64,000 bases of DNA from Butyrivibrio proteoclasticus P6B7. GTDB lineage: Bacteria; Bacillota; Clostridia; Lachnospirales; Lachnospiraceae. Made by a program: the position numbers and the translations under genes. The notes beneath the pieces were generated by a model. It was given only the letters and a program-made list of their open reading frames with translations. It did not search any database and was not told the DNA's origin. The stretch lies in contig NZ_JHWL01000004.1 in assembly GCF_000622085.1 (NCBI RefSeq), positions 202,864 to 266,863 on the forward strand, given 5' to 3'. Shown piece after piece: positions 56,413 through 64,000 of the stretch. How positions within the stretch are numbered: position 1 is the first letter of the stretch; each line of letters starts with the position of its first letter.

Positions 56413-57765
56413 ATGTTGGAGAAGTGTTTTAAACTCAAAGAGCACAACACTACCGTCAAAAAGGAGGTTCTGGCAGGTCTTACAACATTCCTGACAATGG
56501 CCTACATTCTTGCTGTTAACCCTAACATCTTGGAAGCATCAGGAATGAATCGTAATGCGATCTTTTTGGCAACAGCTATTGCATCAGCAATCGCTACATT
56601 CATCATGGCGTTCCTTGCTAATTACCCAATCGGACTTTCTGCTGGACTTGGTCTTAATGCTTATTTTGCTTATACAGTATGCCTTGGCGAGCTTGCTAAT
56701 GAGCCAGATCCATGGAGAATCGCTCTTACAGCAGTATTTGTAGAGGGTATTATCTTTATCATTCTTTCATTTTTTAAGTTCCGTGAGCAGATCATCAACA
56801 GCATCCCACAGAACCTTAAGTTTGGTATTTCTGCTGGTATCGGTCTTTTCATCGCATTCATCGGTATGCAGAATTCAGAGATCATCGTTGCTAGTGAGTC
56901 TACAAAGGTTGAGCTTGGTAGCTTCTCAAATCTCAACATGACTCTTGCACTTATCGGTCTTATCATTATCGCTGTACTTGTACACTACAATGTAACTGGT
57001 GGCGTTCTTATCGGTATCCTTGTTACATGGATCATCGGTATCATTCTTCAGCTTTGCGGTGTTTACACATCAGCTAACCTTTTACCTGATTTTTCACAGG
57101 GCCTTCAGCTTGGCGCTATCAGCCAGACTGCATTCAAGCTTAACTTTGGATGGGCTGCTTCACATATCGTTTCATTCCTTGCTATTACTTTCAGCTTCCT
57201 TTATGTAGATCTTTTCGATACAGTAGGAACAGTTGTTGGTGTTGCTGACAAGGCTGGACTTCTTGATAAGGACGGCAACCTTCCAAGAGTAGGTAAGGTA
57301 TTCTTCGCAGACGCTGTTGGTACAACATGTGGTTCACTTCTTGGTACATCAACTGTAACAAGCTTTGTTGAGTCAAGTGCCGGTGTTGCTGCAGGTGGTA
57401 GAACAGGTCTTACAGCCTTCACAACAGGTTTAATGTTCCTTGTATCTATCGTACTTAGCCCACTTTTCCTTGCTATTCCTTCATTCGCTACAGCTCCAGC
57501 TCTTATCTATGTTGGTATGCTTATGCTTATGTCTATCACAAAGGTTAAGTTCGATGGCGATATCGCTGATTCTGTAGGTGCTTACCTTGCAGTAGTTATG
57601 ATGCCTCTTGCATATTCAATCGCTACAGGTATCATGTTCGCAGTACTTGCTTGGGTTATCCTTAAGGTTGTTTGTGGAAAAGTTAAGGAAATCAGCCCAA
57701 TCATGTGGATAGTATTTGCACTCTTTGCACTTAGAATTGTGGCACTTGTTACCAACTTTGGTTGA
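56413..57765 (+). CDS. NCS2/AzgA-type purine permease
   Basis: 450 residues, about 13 membrane segments. It begins FKLKEHNTTVKKEVLAGLTT then FLTMAYILAVNPNIL, typical of AzgA-like (PbuG/PbuO) permeases for adenine, guanine and hypoxanthine. LGLNAYFAYTV, FVDLFDTVGT-like YVDLFDTVGTVVGVADKAG and SAGVAAGGRTGLTAF are the family's conserved segments. Strong CGGAGGAG precedes ATG. The leader is too short (58 nt) for a purine riboswitch, and none is seen. A terminator follows. Confidence 0.93.
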   Translation: MLEKCFKLKEHNTTVKKEVLAGLTTFLTMAYILAVNPNILEASGMNRNAIFLATAIASAIATFIMAFLANYPIGLSAGLGLNAYFAYTVCLGELANEPDPWRIALTAVFVEGIIFIILSFFKFREQIINSIPQNLKFGISAGIGLFIAFIGMQNSEIIVASESTKVELGSFSNLNMTLALIGLIIIAVLVHYNVTGGVLIGILVTWIIGIILQLCGVYTSANLLPDFSQGLQLGAISQTAFKLNFGWAASHIVSFLAITFSFLYVDLFDTVGTVVGVADKAGLLDKDGNLPRVGKVFFADAVGTTCGSLLGTSTVTSFVESSAGVAAGGRTGLTAFTTGLMFLVSIVLSPLFLAIPSFATAPALIYVGMLMLMSITKVKFDGDIADSVGAYLAVVMMPLAYSIATGIMFAVLAWVILKVVCGKVKEISPIMWIVFALFALRIVALVTNFG

Positions 57766-57818
57766 TCTTGATAATCATTATTTTGGATTTCTGGTCATAT
57801 ATAATTTATAAGAATTTA

Positions 57819-57849
57819 AGAGCTTTGGGGCTTTCCCAAGGCTCTTTTT
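57819..57849 (+). terminator. Intrinsic terminator after the purine permease gene
   Basis: AGAGCTTTGGG pairs with CCCAAGGCTCT, followed by TTTTT. A TATAAT promoter element for the next gene lies near 57876. Confidence 0.85.
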
Positions 57850-57930
57850 CGTTTAATAGTGTATAAATATATGCTATAATACATATGCTTCGTTAACATA
57901 ATTTCGATTACTGGGGAAAAGGTGATTTCT

Positions 57931-59781
57931 ATGACAGAACCCGGAAGCAGATCCCAAGGAAAAGTTAGTGCAGCAAGAGCATATCTTATTTTCATATTTA
58001 TCACAGTTGTAGGCTCCTTTTTCACTGTGATGGTTTTCTTTCGTCTATATAATGTTTCCAAGCAAAATATCATAAATTCCTGGAATACCAAGACTATTCA
58101 GATGTCCCAGCGTATTGAGTATTATCTTTTTACTCCTAAGGATGCTGTGAGCTTTACTGCCCAGAATGTAGAAGGGCTCATGGATGCTGGGGCTACAAAT
58201 GATGAGATAAAGAGATTCCTTGAAGATGAGACAGAAGTTTATACTCAGCTTATCGACAGTAATACCACGGGAGTATACGCTTATTGTAATGGAGAGTATC
58301 TTGATGGCTCTGGATGGGTATCTCCTGCAGGCTATGATGCCACAACCAGACCCTGGTATATTGAGGCTAAGAATAAGAAGGGTGAAGTTACCTTTGTTCA
58401 GCCCTATGTTAACATGCAGACCAATGAGGTCATGATGTCTGTAAGTAAGCTTTTAAAAGATGGCGAAAGTGTTGTTTCTATGGATATCTTCATGGACGGC
58501 ATTTCTGAGATCGAAAGAGGTCTTGTTTCCTCTAATACAATTGATGCGTCCATGGTTATTGATAAGACTGGCTTTGTGGTCTGTCATTCAGATAATAATG
58601 AAAACGGTAAGAACTACGGCGTAGATGGAGATGAATATCAGAAGGCTTTGGCATCAAGGATCATGGTGGCAGGTGGAAAGACCTTCTCCATGAAATTTGA
58701 GGATGGATCTAAGCTTGTGTTTAGTAGGCCAATTAACAATGAATGGTTTACGGTAGTTATAGTTGATGAAGATCTGGCACTAAAGTCTGTTGATTATATA
58801 TTTATGCAGTCTTCCTTTGTTCTTGCAATGATCCTGATTGCATTCCTTGTGGCATTTAGTGTTTATGCCAAGAGTAATACAGAGGCCAGACACCTTCAGA
58901 ATGAGATTAATGCCATATCTGATATCTATGCTTCTATGACCAGGATTGATCTTAAGAACATGACCATGAAGGAGCTGCGAATCAGTCCAACCCTTGAAAG
59001 TGCCATGGGAGGAGACCATGATAATACTCTTCAGAGAAGACTTGAGATTGCCAAAGGCTTTGCTGCAGAATCTTCTCAGAGCATGCTTATGTCTTTCCTT
59101 GATCTATCCACTCTGGAGGAACGATTTGAGAATACTAAATCTGTATCTCATGATTTCTTAAGTAAGCGTAATCAATGGTTCCGTATGTACTTTATTGAAG
59201 AGGACAGGGATCCTGATGGATCGCTACGCCACGTTCTGTGGGCAACAGAATCTATTGATGAAGATAGAAGACGTCAGGAGCAGTTCAGGAAAAAGGCTGA
59301 AACCGATGCTCTTACAGGAATCCTTAACAGAGGCGGCGGAGAAGCTAGAATATTTGAGGCCTTTGAAAATGGCAAGAAGGGTATGTTGATCCTTCTTGAT
59401 GCAGACCACTTTAAGTATGTTAATGACACCTTTGGTCATGACGTGGGAGATGAGGTAATCAAAGCAATCGCCAAGTGTCTTACAGATACCTTCAGAGATT
59501 CTGACGTGGTATACAGACTTGGCGGCGATGAATTCTGCGTATTTGCTACAGGTGTTGAAAATATCGAGACTGGAAGAATTGTGGCAGATCGTCTCTTCTA
59601 CAACATTGATTCCATTAGGATCAAGGAGGTTGGTGACTGGAGAGTTAAGGTCAGTGTCGGTGCTGTTCTTTGCGGAGATGGCGCTGATGGCCAGTTTAGC
59701 GACTACTACAAGCTTGCAGACCAGGCTATGTACGAAAGTAAGCAGGTTGAAGGCAATTACATTACCTTTAGTGATAATTGA
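57931..59781 (+). CDS. dCache-sensor diguanylate cyclase
   Basis: 616 residues. A membrane helix (about 13-38) is followed by a ~240-residue extracellular double Cache sensor (TRPWYIEAKNKKGEVTFVQP is the diagnostic Cache strand), a second helix near 290-312, a helical linker, a PAS-like stretch (LSKRNQWFRMYFIEEDRDPD) and a C-terminal GGDEF domain with DALTGILNRGGGEARIFEA, LLDADHFKYVNDTFGHDVGD and RLGGDEFCVFATG. It should make c-di-GMP in response to an external small molecule. ATG 57931 is preferred over GTG 57922 by spacing from GGGGAAAAGG. Confidence 0.9.
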   Translation: MTEPGSRSQGKVSAARAYLIFIFITVVGSFFTVMVFFRLYNVSKQNIINSWNTKTIQMSQRIEYYLFTPKDAVSFTAQNVEGLMDAGATNDEIKRFLEDETEVYTQLIDSNTTGVYAYCNGEYLDGSGWVSPAGYDATTRPWYIEAKNKKGEVTFVQPYVNMQTNEVMMSVSKLLKDGESVVSMDIFMDGISEIERGLVSSNTIDASMVIDKTGFVVCHSDNNENGKNYGVDGDEYQKALASRIMVAGGKTFSMKFEDGSKLVFSRPINNEWFTVVIVDEDLALKSVDYIFMQSSFVLAMILIAFLVAFSVYAKSNTEARHLQNEINAISDIYASMTRIDLKNMTMKELRISPTLESAMGGDHDNTLQRRLEIAKGFAAESSQSMLMSFLDLSTLEERFENTKSVSHDFLSKRNQWFRMYFIEEDRDPDGSLRHVLWATESIDEDRRRQEQFRKKAETDALTGILNRGGGEARIFEAFENGKKGMLILLDADHFKYVNDTFGHDVGDEVIKAIAKCLTDTFRDSDVVYRLGGDEFCVFATGVENIETGRIVADRLFYNIDSIRIKEVGDWRVKVSVGAVLCGDGADGQFSDYYKLADQAMYESKQVEGNYITFSDN

Positions 59782-59785
59782 TAAC

Positions 59786-60006
59786 TTGACATAAACTTGA
59801 TTAGTAACTATACTAGGACTTCGGAAAACTTAATAGGACAGTTCATTTGTACCATCCTGTCCCTAAACAAAACCAGGACTAAGAAGATAATTATTTGATA
59901 ATATCTGATGATTATGTTTATTAGACTGCCCTGATTTTTTACAAATTATGGCAGTCTTTTCTATTTGACGTTCTTCTTATCTGTCCTGATTCAGGAAGGA
60001 AATTCA
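59786..60006 (+). promoter_or_regulatory. Promoter and terminator-bearing leader of the queuosine operon (candidate riboswitch)
   Basis: TTGACA (59786) and TATACT (59809) with a 17-nt spacer start a ~190-nt leader. It has a hairpin GGACAG/CTGTCC (59836-59862) followed by an A-rich CTAAACAAAACC tail, then a terminator stem AGACTGCC/GGCAGTCT with TTTT (59923-59960), all before queD. Promoter, hairpin with A-rich tail and terminator fit regulation by premature termination, and preQ1 would be the natural ligand. The fine match to a preQ1 riboswitch class is not convincing by eye. Confidence 0.5.
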
Positions 60007-60429
60007 ATGTATTACTTAACAGCAGAAGCATCCTTTGATGCAGCACATTTTTTATATGGATATGAGGGAAAGTGCCACAACCTCCACGGTCACAGATGGC
60101 GCGTTCTTCTTAAGATAAGCTCCCTTGGTCTTCAGAAGGAAGGTCAGCAGAGAGGCATGATAGTTGACTTTGGAGATGTTAAAAGAGCTCTCAAGGAAGA
60201 GACAGACTTCTTCGACCACACATTTATATATGAAAAGGAAACTCTTAAGGCTGCAACTATTGAGGCCCTTAAGGGCGAGGATTTCCTTATGCGTGAGGTA
60301 GAGTTCAGACCAACAGCAGAGAACTTTTCCAAGTACTTCTATGATCAGTTCGCTAAGCGTGGTTTTGCAGTAGCAGAGGTAACTGTCTACGAGACTCCTA
60401 ACAACTGCGCTACATATGCTGCGGACTAA
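60007..60429 (+). CDS. queD: 6-carboxytetrahydropterin synthase
   Basis: 140 residues, PTPS fold. Zinc-binding histidines appear in FDAAHFLYGYEGKCHNLHGH, with the catalytic Cys just before NLHGH; the C-terminal VTVYETPNNCATYAA matches QueD. It converts dihydroneopterin triphosphate to 6-carboxytetrahydropterin for preQ0. The start at 60007 follows AGGAAGG; the longer open frame from 59965 is not family-like. It is the first gene of a complete GTP-to-preQ1 set with queE, folE, queC and queF. Confidence 0.95.
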   Translation: MYYLTAEASFDAAHFLYGYEGKCHNLHGHRWRVLLKISSLGLQKEGQQRGMIVDFGDVKRALKEETDFFDHTFIYEKETLKAATIEALKGEDFLMREVEFRPTAENFSKYFYDQFAKRGFAVAEVTVYETPNNCATYAAD

Positions 60430-60492
60430 GGTTGGGCGTAGACGGGCTAAAGCTTGGATAAATGACTAGATATAATATAGAGGAATACAACA

Positions 60493-61161
60493 ATGGCAAC
60501 ATTTGAAGTAACAGAGAAATTTATAAGTATAAATGGCGAGGGTCAGCACGCTGGCGAAATCGCTGTGTTTATAAGGCTTAAGGGCTGTAATCTTGCCTGC
60601 AGCTTCTGCGATACAAGATGGGCCTGCGAAGGAAATGCATCCTACACAGAGATGACAGAGGATGAGATCGTGGCCTATGTTAAGGAAAGCGGCGTTAAGC
60701 GTGTCACCCTTACTGGAGGCGAACCACTACTTGCCAAGGATGTGATAGTTCTTTTAACAGCCTTCGGAAAAGAGCCTGATATCGATGTGGAGATCGAGAC
60801 CAACGGAAGCGTTTCAATAGCTCCATTTACCAAGATAGAGAAAAGACCTGCCTTTACCCTTGATTACAAGCTTGAGGGAAGTGGCATGGAGAAATTCATG
60901 GATGTTTCCAACTATGAATATCTTGAGGCTAAGGACACCGTTAAGTTCGTGTGCTCCGATACAACAGAGCTTGAGAGAGTAGCTGAGATAGTTGATAAAT
61001 ACAAGCTTTCAGATAAGTGCACAGTTTTGATAAGTCCTGTATTTGGCGCAATAGAGCCATCAGATATGGTGGATTTTCTTATTAAGAATAAGAGAAATGA
61101 TATAAGACTTCAGCTTCAGCTCCACAAGTTTATCTGGGATCCTAATAAGCGCGGAGTTTGA
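60493..61161 (+). CDS. queE: 7-carboxy-7-deazaguanine synthase (radical SAM)
   Basis: 222 residues. N-terminal FISINGEGQHAGEIAVFIRL and the radical-SAM cluster CNLACSFCDTRWAC, followed by TGGEPLL. QueE rearranges carboxytetrahydropterin to 7-carboxy-7-deazaguanine using SAM and Mg2+. The C-terminus LQLQLHKFIWDPNKRGV is characteristic. It lies 63 nt after queD, and the gap holds no terminator. Intact. Confidence 0.96.
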   Translation: MATFEVTEKFISINGEGQHAGEIAVFIRLKGCNLACSFCDTRWACEGNASYTEMTEDEIVAYVKESGVKRVTLTGGEPLLAKDVIVLLTAFGKEPDIDVEIETNGSVSIAPFTKIEKRPAFTLDYKLEGSGMEKFMDVSNYEYLEAKDTVKFVCSDTTELERVAEIVDKYKLSDKCTVLISPVFGAIEPSDMVDFLIKNKRNDIRLQLQLHKFIWDPNKRGV

Positions 61162-61191
61162 GTTTAGATAGTAGATGTGGAAGGAATAGAA

Positions 61192-61764
61192 ATGGCTATC
61201 AATAAAGAGTTAATCGAAGAAAGTATAAGAAATATAATAATCGCTCTTGGGGATGACCCAGACAGAGAGGGTCTTATCGATACACCAAAGCGCGTTGCCA
61301 AGATGTACGAGGAAGTCTTCGAGGGTATGAACTACACCAACGACGAGATTGCTGATATGTTCAACAAGACCTTTGATGAGGACTACTACGACGATAACAG
61401 TCAGGATGTGGTTGTGGTAAAAGATATAGAGATTTTCAGCTATTGTGAGCATCATCTGGCACTTATGTATGATATGAAGGTGTCAGTTGCCTATGTTCCA
61501 AATGGCAAGGTTATCGGCCTTTCCAAGATTGCCAGAATTGCAGATATGGTGGCCAAGAGACTTCAGCTTCAGGAGAGGATCGGCAATGACATTGCTGAGA
61601 TCATCACTAAGGTTACAGGCTCTGAGGACGTGGCAGTATTCATCGAGGGAAGTCATTCCTGCATGACAGCAAGGGGAATCCGCAATTACCCAGCAAGAAC
61701 TCAGACCCAGACCCTTAGAGGACGTTTTAAGACTGAGCCAGCTCTTTTACAGAGAATCAAGTAA
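61192..61764 (+). CDS. folE: GTP cyclohydrolase I
   Basis: 190 residues. Zinc and catalytic motifs are [40 protein letters not shown] and [10 protein letters not shown]. The enzyme converts GTP to dihydroneopterin triphosphate, the entry step for both folate and queuosine. Its location inside the que operon indicates a dedicated supply for queuosine. ATG 61192 follows GGAAGGA; the GTG at 61177 is a poorer start. Full length. Confidence 0.95.
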   Translation: MAINKELIEESIRNIIIALGDDPDREGLIDTPKRVAKMYEEVFEGMNYTNDEIADMFNKTFDEDYYDDNSQDVVVVKDIEIFSYCEHHLALMYDMKVSVAYVPNGKVIGLSKIARIADMVAKRLQLQERIGNDIAEIITKVTGSEDVAVFIEGSHSCMTARGIRNYPARTQTQTLRGRFKTEPALLQRIK

Positions 61765-61827
61765 TGCTATCCAAATCTGATGATTATCAGATTATTAAGT
61801 AATAGAAATAACTAAGGAGATTTACAA

Positions 61828-62511
61828 ATGAAGGTTTTAGTACTTTTCAGTGGAGGACTTGATAGCACAACAGCACTTGCCATGGCGGTTGATAAATATG
61901 GTAACGACAATGTTGTAGCTCTTTCTATCTTCTACGGTCAGAGACACAATAAGGAAATTGAGGCTGCCAACGCAGTTTGTGATTATTATAAGGTAGAGCA
62001 TATCACTCTTGACCTTTCAACTATGTTCCAGTTCAGCGACTGCTCACTTCTTGCCAAGAACGATGACGAGATTCCTATGGAAAGCTATGCTGAGCAGCTT
62101 AAGAAGACAAACGGAAAGCCAGTTAGCACCTATGTACCATTTAGAAACGGCCTGTTCCTTTCAAGTGCCAGCGCTATAGCTCTTTCTAAGGGATGCTCCA
62201 AGATCTACTACGGCGCCCACAGCGATGATGCTGCAGGAAATGCTTACCCTGACTGCTCACCAGCATTTAATGATGCCATGAACACAGCAATCTACGAGGG
62301 AAGCGGAAGACAGCTTACAATTGAGGCTCCATTTATCGGAATTACAAAGGCTGACGTGGTTAAGATCGGTCTTGACCTTAAGGTTCCATACGAGCTTACC
62401 TGGAGCTGCTATGAAGGCGGAGAGAAGCCTTGTGGCAAGTGCGGAACATGCATCGACAGAACAGCAGCCTTTGAGAAGAACGGCGTAACTGATCCACTTC
62501 TTTTAAAGTGA
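61828..62511 (+). CDS. queC: 7-cyano-7-deazaguanine synthase
   Basis: 227 residues. The PP-loop motif FSGGLDSTTALAMA binds ATP. The C-terminal zinc site CYEGGEKPCGKCGTCIDR holds four cysteines. QueC forms preQ0 from 7-carboxy-7-deazaguanine and ammonia with ATP. CTAAGGAG precedes ATG 61828. It fits between folE and queF in the pathway order. Confidence 0.97.
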   Translation: MKVLVLFSGGLDSTTALAMAVDKYGNDNVVALSIFYGQRHNKEIEAANAVCDYYKVEHITLDLSTMFQFSDCSLLAKNDDEIPMESYAEQLKKTNGKPVSTYVPFRNGLFLSSASAIALSKGCSKIYYGAHSDDAAGNAYPDCSPAFNDAMNTAIYEGSGRQLTIEAPFIGITKADVVKIGLDLKVPYELTWSCYEGGEKPCGKCGTCIDRTAAFEKNGVTDPLLLK

Positions 62512-62555
62512 TCTTGAATTTGTGAATGATATTTATATCAGAGAGGAAAAGAACT

Positions 62556-63047
62556 ATGTCAGATAGAAAAGACGAAGGAACACTTACACTTCTTGGAAAC
62601 AAGAACAACAAATACCCTGATAACTACGCACCAGAGATGCTTCAGACCTTTATTAACAAGCATCCTGACAACGATTATTTTGTAAAGTTTAACTGCCCTG
62701 AGTTCACATCACTTTGCCCAATCACAGGCCAGCCAGACTTTGCCAATATCATCATTTCCTATGTGCCAGGAGAGAAGATGGTTGAGAGTAAGTCTCTTAA
62801 GCTCTATCTCTTCAGCTTCAGAAATCACGGTGATTTCCATGAGGACTGCGTAAACATCATTATGAAGGATCTTATCAAGCTTATGGATCCTAAGTACATT
62901 GAGGTTTGGGGCAAGTTCACACCACGTGGAGGAATCTCCATCGATCCATATTGCAACTATGGTAAGAAGGGCACAAAGTGGGAGGAGATAGCAATGCATC
63001 GTCTTGCTAACCACGATATGTACCCAGAAAAGGTTGATAACAGATAA
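62556..63047 (+). CDS. queF: NADPH-dependent 7-cyano-7-deazaguanine reductase
   Basis: 163 residues, the short unimodular QueF. The conserved [19 protein letters not shown] region carries the catalytic Cys and substrate Glu, followed by [20 protein letters not shown] typical of the QueF motif. It reduces preQ0 to preQ1. Start 62556 follows GAGAGG; an earlier in-frame ATG at 62526 has no site. It ends the operon; a terminator shared with rnpB follows. Confidence 0.97.
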   Translation: MSDRKDEGTLTLLGNKNNKYPDNYAPEMLQTFINKHPDNDYFVKFNCPEFTSLCPITGQPDFANIIISYVPGEKMVESKSLKLYLFSFRNHGDFHEDCVNIIMKDLIKLMDPKYIEVWGKFTPRGGISIDPYCNYGKKGTKWEEIAMHRLANHDMYPEKVDNR

Positions 63048-63068
63048 TAATCTATAGAATATAAAAAT

Positions 63069-63106
63069 AACGGCTGAGGAAGCGATAAAGCTTTCTCAGC
63101 CGTTTT
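63069..63106. terminator. Bidirectional terminator between queF and rnpB
   Basis: AACGGCTGAGGAAGC pairs with GCTTTCTCAGCCGTT around GATAAA; T run on the plus strand and A run (T run on minus) on the other side. Confidence 0.85.
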
Positions 63107-63115
63107 GTTGTCTTG

Positions 63116-63592
63116 TTAGAGTAGGACTGTAAGCCGGGTTATGTCGAGGATGATCATCTATCTAGGACTGCCGTCACCGACAGCCTCAAGCGACCCACCT
63201 GAGAGCGAACCGGGCAAGTTCATAGCTCTCTTTTCGGTCTTGCTTCGGATGGGGTTTACATGGCTACTGATGTTACCACCAGCACGGTAGTCTCTTACAC
63301 TGCCTTTCCACCCTTACGTTAGCGAGACATGTGGCGGTCACTCGAAATGCAAGCATTTCTCGTTACGCGGCATTCGCCGCATGCCCGTGACAATCTGCGC
63401 CATATTTCATGCAAGCATGAATATGTCACATCTTGTTACGGTCGCCCGCCTCATTGCTAACGCGGTATATCTCTGTTGCACTGTCCCGGGAGTTGCCTCC
63501 GCCAGACGTTATCTGGCATCCTGCCCTGTGAAGCCCGGACTTTCCTCTCCCATGCCCTTTCGTTTGCATGGCAGCGATCATCTGTCCTACTC
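63116..63592 (-). ncRNA. rnpB: RNase P RNA (bacterial A-type)
   Basis: On the minus strand the RNA starts GAGTAGGACAGATGATCGC and contains GAGAGGAAAGTCCGGGCTTC (the universal CR-I region). It continues with ACAGGGCAGGATGCCAG and ends CATAACCCGGCTTACAGTCCTACTC, whose end pairs with the start to form P1. This ribozyme trims tRNA 5' leaders. Length of about 475 nt exceeds the usual ~380-400; part of the excess is around 63340-63440, where short repeated ATTCATGCTTGCATG-like hairpins extend a peripheral helix. Confidence 0.95.
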
Positions 63593-63622
63593 ATATAATC
63601 TTTAGTTTTTACCAACAAATAA

Positions 63623-63651
63623 TGTAATGTTTTATAGCTCTTTTGTCAAGG
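63623..63651 (-). promoter_or_regulatory. rnpB promoter
   Basis: On the minus strand, TTGACA and TACATT are separated by 17 nt, just upstream of the RNase P RNA. The start would be 20-30 nt before the mature 5' end. Confidence 0.6.
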
Positions 63652-63684
63652 AAGACAACTTTTGCGATAGCGTAAATCAAAATT

Positions 63685-63739
63685 CGGAAACAAAAGGGTG
63701 GAGTTCACCTGGAATCATTTAAGATCAGATCTGTTTCCG
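63685..63739. other. Inverted repeat upstream of rnpB
   Basis: CGGAAACA (63685-63692) pairs with TGTTTCCG (63732-63739), enclosing a small hairpin GGTG-GAGTT-CACC. No T run follows. Function unknown. Confidence 0.5.
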
Positions 63740-63793
63740 TAATTATACACCAAGCCTGTCCATCATCCAACATATGACCCTAAATTCCGTTGG

Positions 63794-63823
63794 AAAAAGC
63801 GAAAGTCCCGGTGTTTCGCTTTT
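63794..63823 (-). terminator. Intrinsic terminator of the minus-strand gene at the window edge
   Basis: Read on the minus strand, AAAGCGAAA pairs with TTTCGCTTT around CACCGGGAC, followed by TT, 64 nt after the stop codon. Confidence 0.7.
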
Positions 63824-63886
63824 GACCCTTGGTCTGCTTAATGACTACTTTATCTGTCATGGAACGCCAGCCTCTGGTTTCTTTCT

Positions 63887-64000
63887 TTATGCAAGCTTTT
63901 GGTCAATGAGGTCCCTGAGCCACCTCATTTTAGGCATTTCTGTGCCTAACACGTGAGTGTTCAGAATCTCGGCATAGTCCCACCCGCTCTGTCTTCTTTT
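63887..64000 (-). CDS. Partial gene, C-terminal 37 codons
   Basis: On the minus strand the frame entering from the right edge reads RRQSGWDYAEILNTHVLGTE, then MPKMRWLRDLIDQKLA and stops at 63887-63889. A terminator follows, which supports a real gene end. The segment is too short for me to name a family. Confidence 0.5.
   Translation of the reverse strand, partial: KRRQSGWDYAEILNTHVLGTEMPKMRWLRDLIDQKLA

Noticed and set aside
63381..63605. 74-codon open frame within rnpB
   Set aside because: It lies on the opposite strand of a clear RNase P RNA and has no coding evidence.
63774..63956. 60-codon plus-strand open frame near the right edge
   Set aside because: It crosses a minus-strand terminator and the end of a minus-strand gene, and lacks a ribosome site.

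Overview
The window looks like chromosome of an anaerobic, low-to-moderate GC Firmicute, most probably a Lachnospiraceae member of the Butyrivibrio/Pseudobutyrivibrio kind. The pointers are the codon style, strong AGGAGG ribosome sites, a T-box leader, a Clostridia-style Re-citrate-synthase-like gene beside NADP isocitrate dehydrogenase, an A-type RNase P RNA, and many chemotaxis and c-di-GMP proteins. The genus is an inference. No tRNA, rRNA, insertion sequence, prophage or CRISPR array was seen.

Layout. 0-5 kb: the end of a chemotaxis receptor, a hairpin-repeat array, a decayed gene, two lipoproteins and an ACT-domain protein. 4.7-8.8 kb: T-box-controlled pheST. 8.9-11.5 kb: M18 aminopeptidase and queA. 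11.8-28.0 kb: a long plus-strand run of sulfur and nitrogenase-like genes. 28-32.8 kb: an ABC-F protein behind an apparent attenuator, a second hairpin array, a phosphatase, a C_GCAxxG protein and a LysR regulator. 32.8-37.4 kb: a repeat-bearing membrane J-protein overlapping an HscC-like Hsp70. 37.5-40.6 kb: PilZ protein, diguanylate cyclase, UDP-glucose dehydrogenase. 40.7-43.1 kb (minus): tyrA-aroA. 43.4-47.6 kb: EF-G paralogue and EAL protein. 47.7-51.2 kb: Re-citrate synthase candidate, GntR regulator, icd. 51.4-55.4 kb: MATE exporter and a converging ABC-F gene, separated by a 676-bp imperfect palindrome. 55.6-59.8 kb: CPBP protease, purine permease, dCache-GGDEF protein. 60.0-63.05 kb: queD-queE-folE-queC-queF behind its own promoter and leader terminator. 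63.1-64 kb (minus): rnpB and the end of another gene.

The most notable system is the 11.8-28.0 kb island. It holds cysK, a MalY/PatB-type C-S lyase, a YezD-like small protein, NifB-like and NifX-like maturation proteins, NifH-, NifD- and NifK-like proteins, a second NifX-like protein, a four-gene polar-amino-acid-type ABC importer, an uncharacterised 215-residue protein, two cystathionine-gamma-lyase-family enzymes and a fused Fe-S serine-dehydratase-like protein. The NifDK-like pair keeps all six P-cluster-type cysteines and the Cys275 equivalent but shows no His442 equivalent. With only sulfur-amino-acid genes around it, the simplest reading is import of an organosulfur compound, reductive C-S cleavage by a nitrogenase-like enzyme, and sulfur assimilation. 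This recalls the methylthio-alkane reductase idea but has a different gene neighbourhood. The substrate is unknown.

Non-coding structure is unusually rich: the 676-bp palindrome with matched side hairpins, two arrays of a 38-nt hairpin phased at about 64 nt, a tandem hairpin with compensatory base changes before pheS, a hairpin-terminator leader before the nifH-like gene, and an upstream-ORF/terminator leader before the ABC-F gene.
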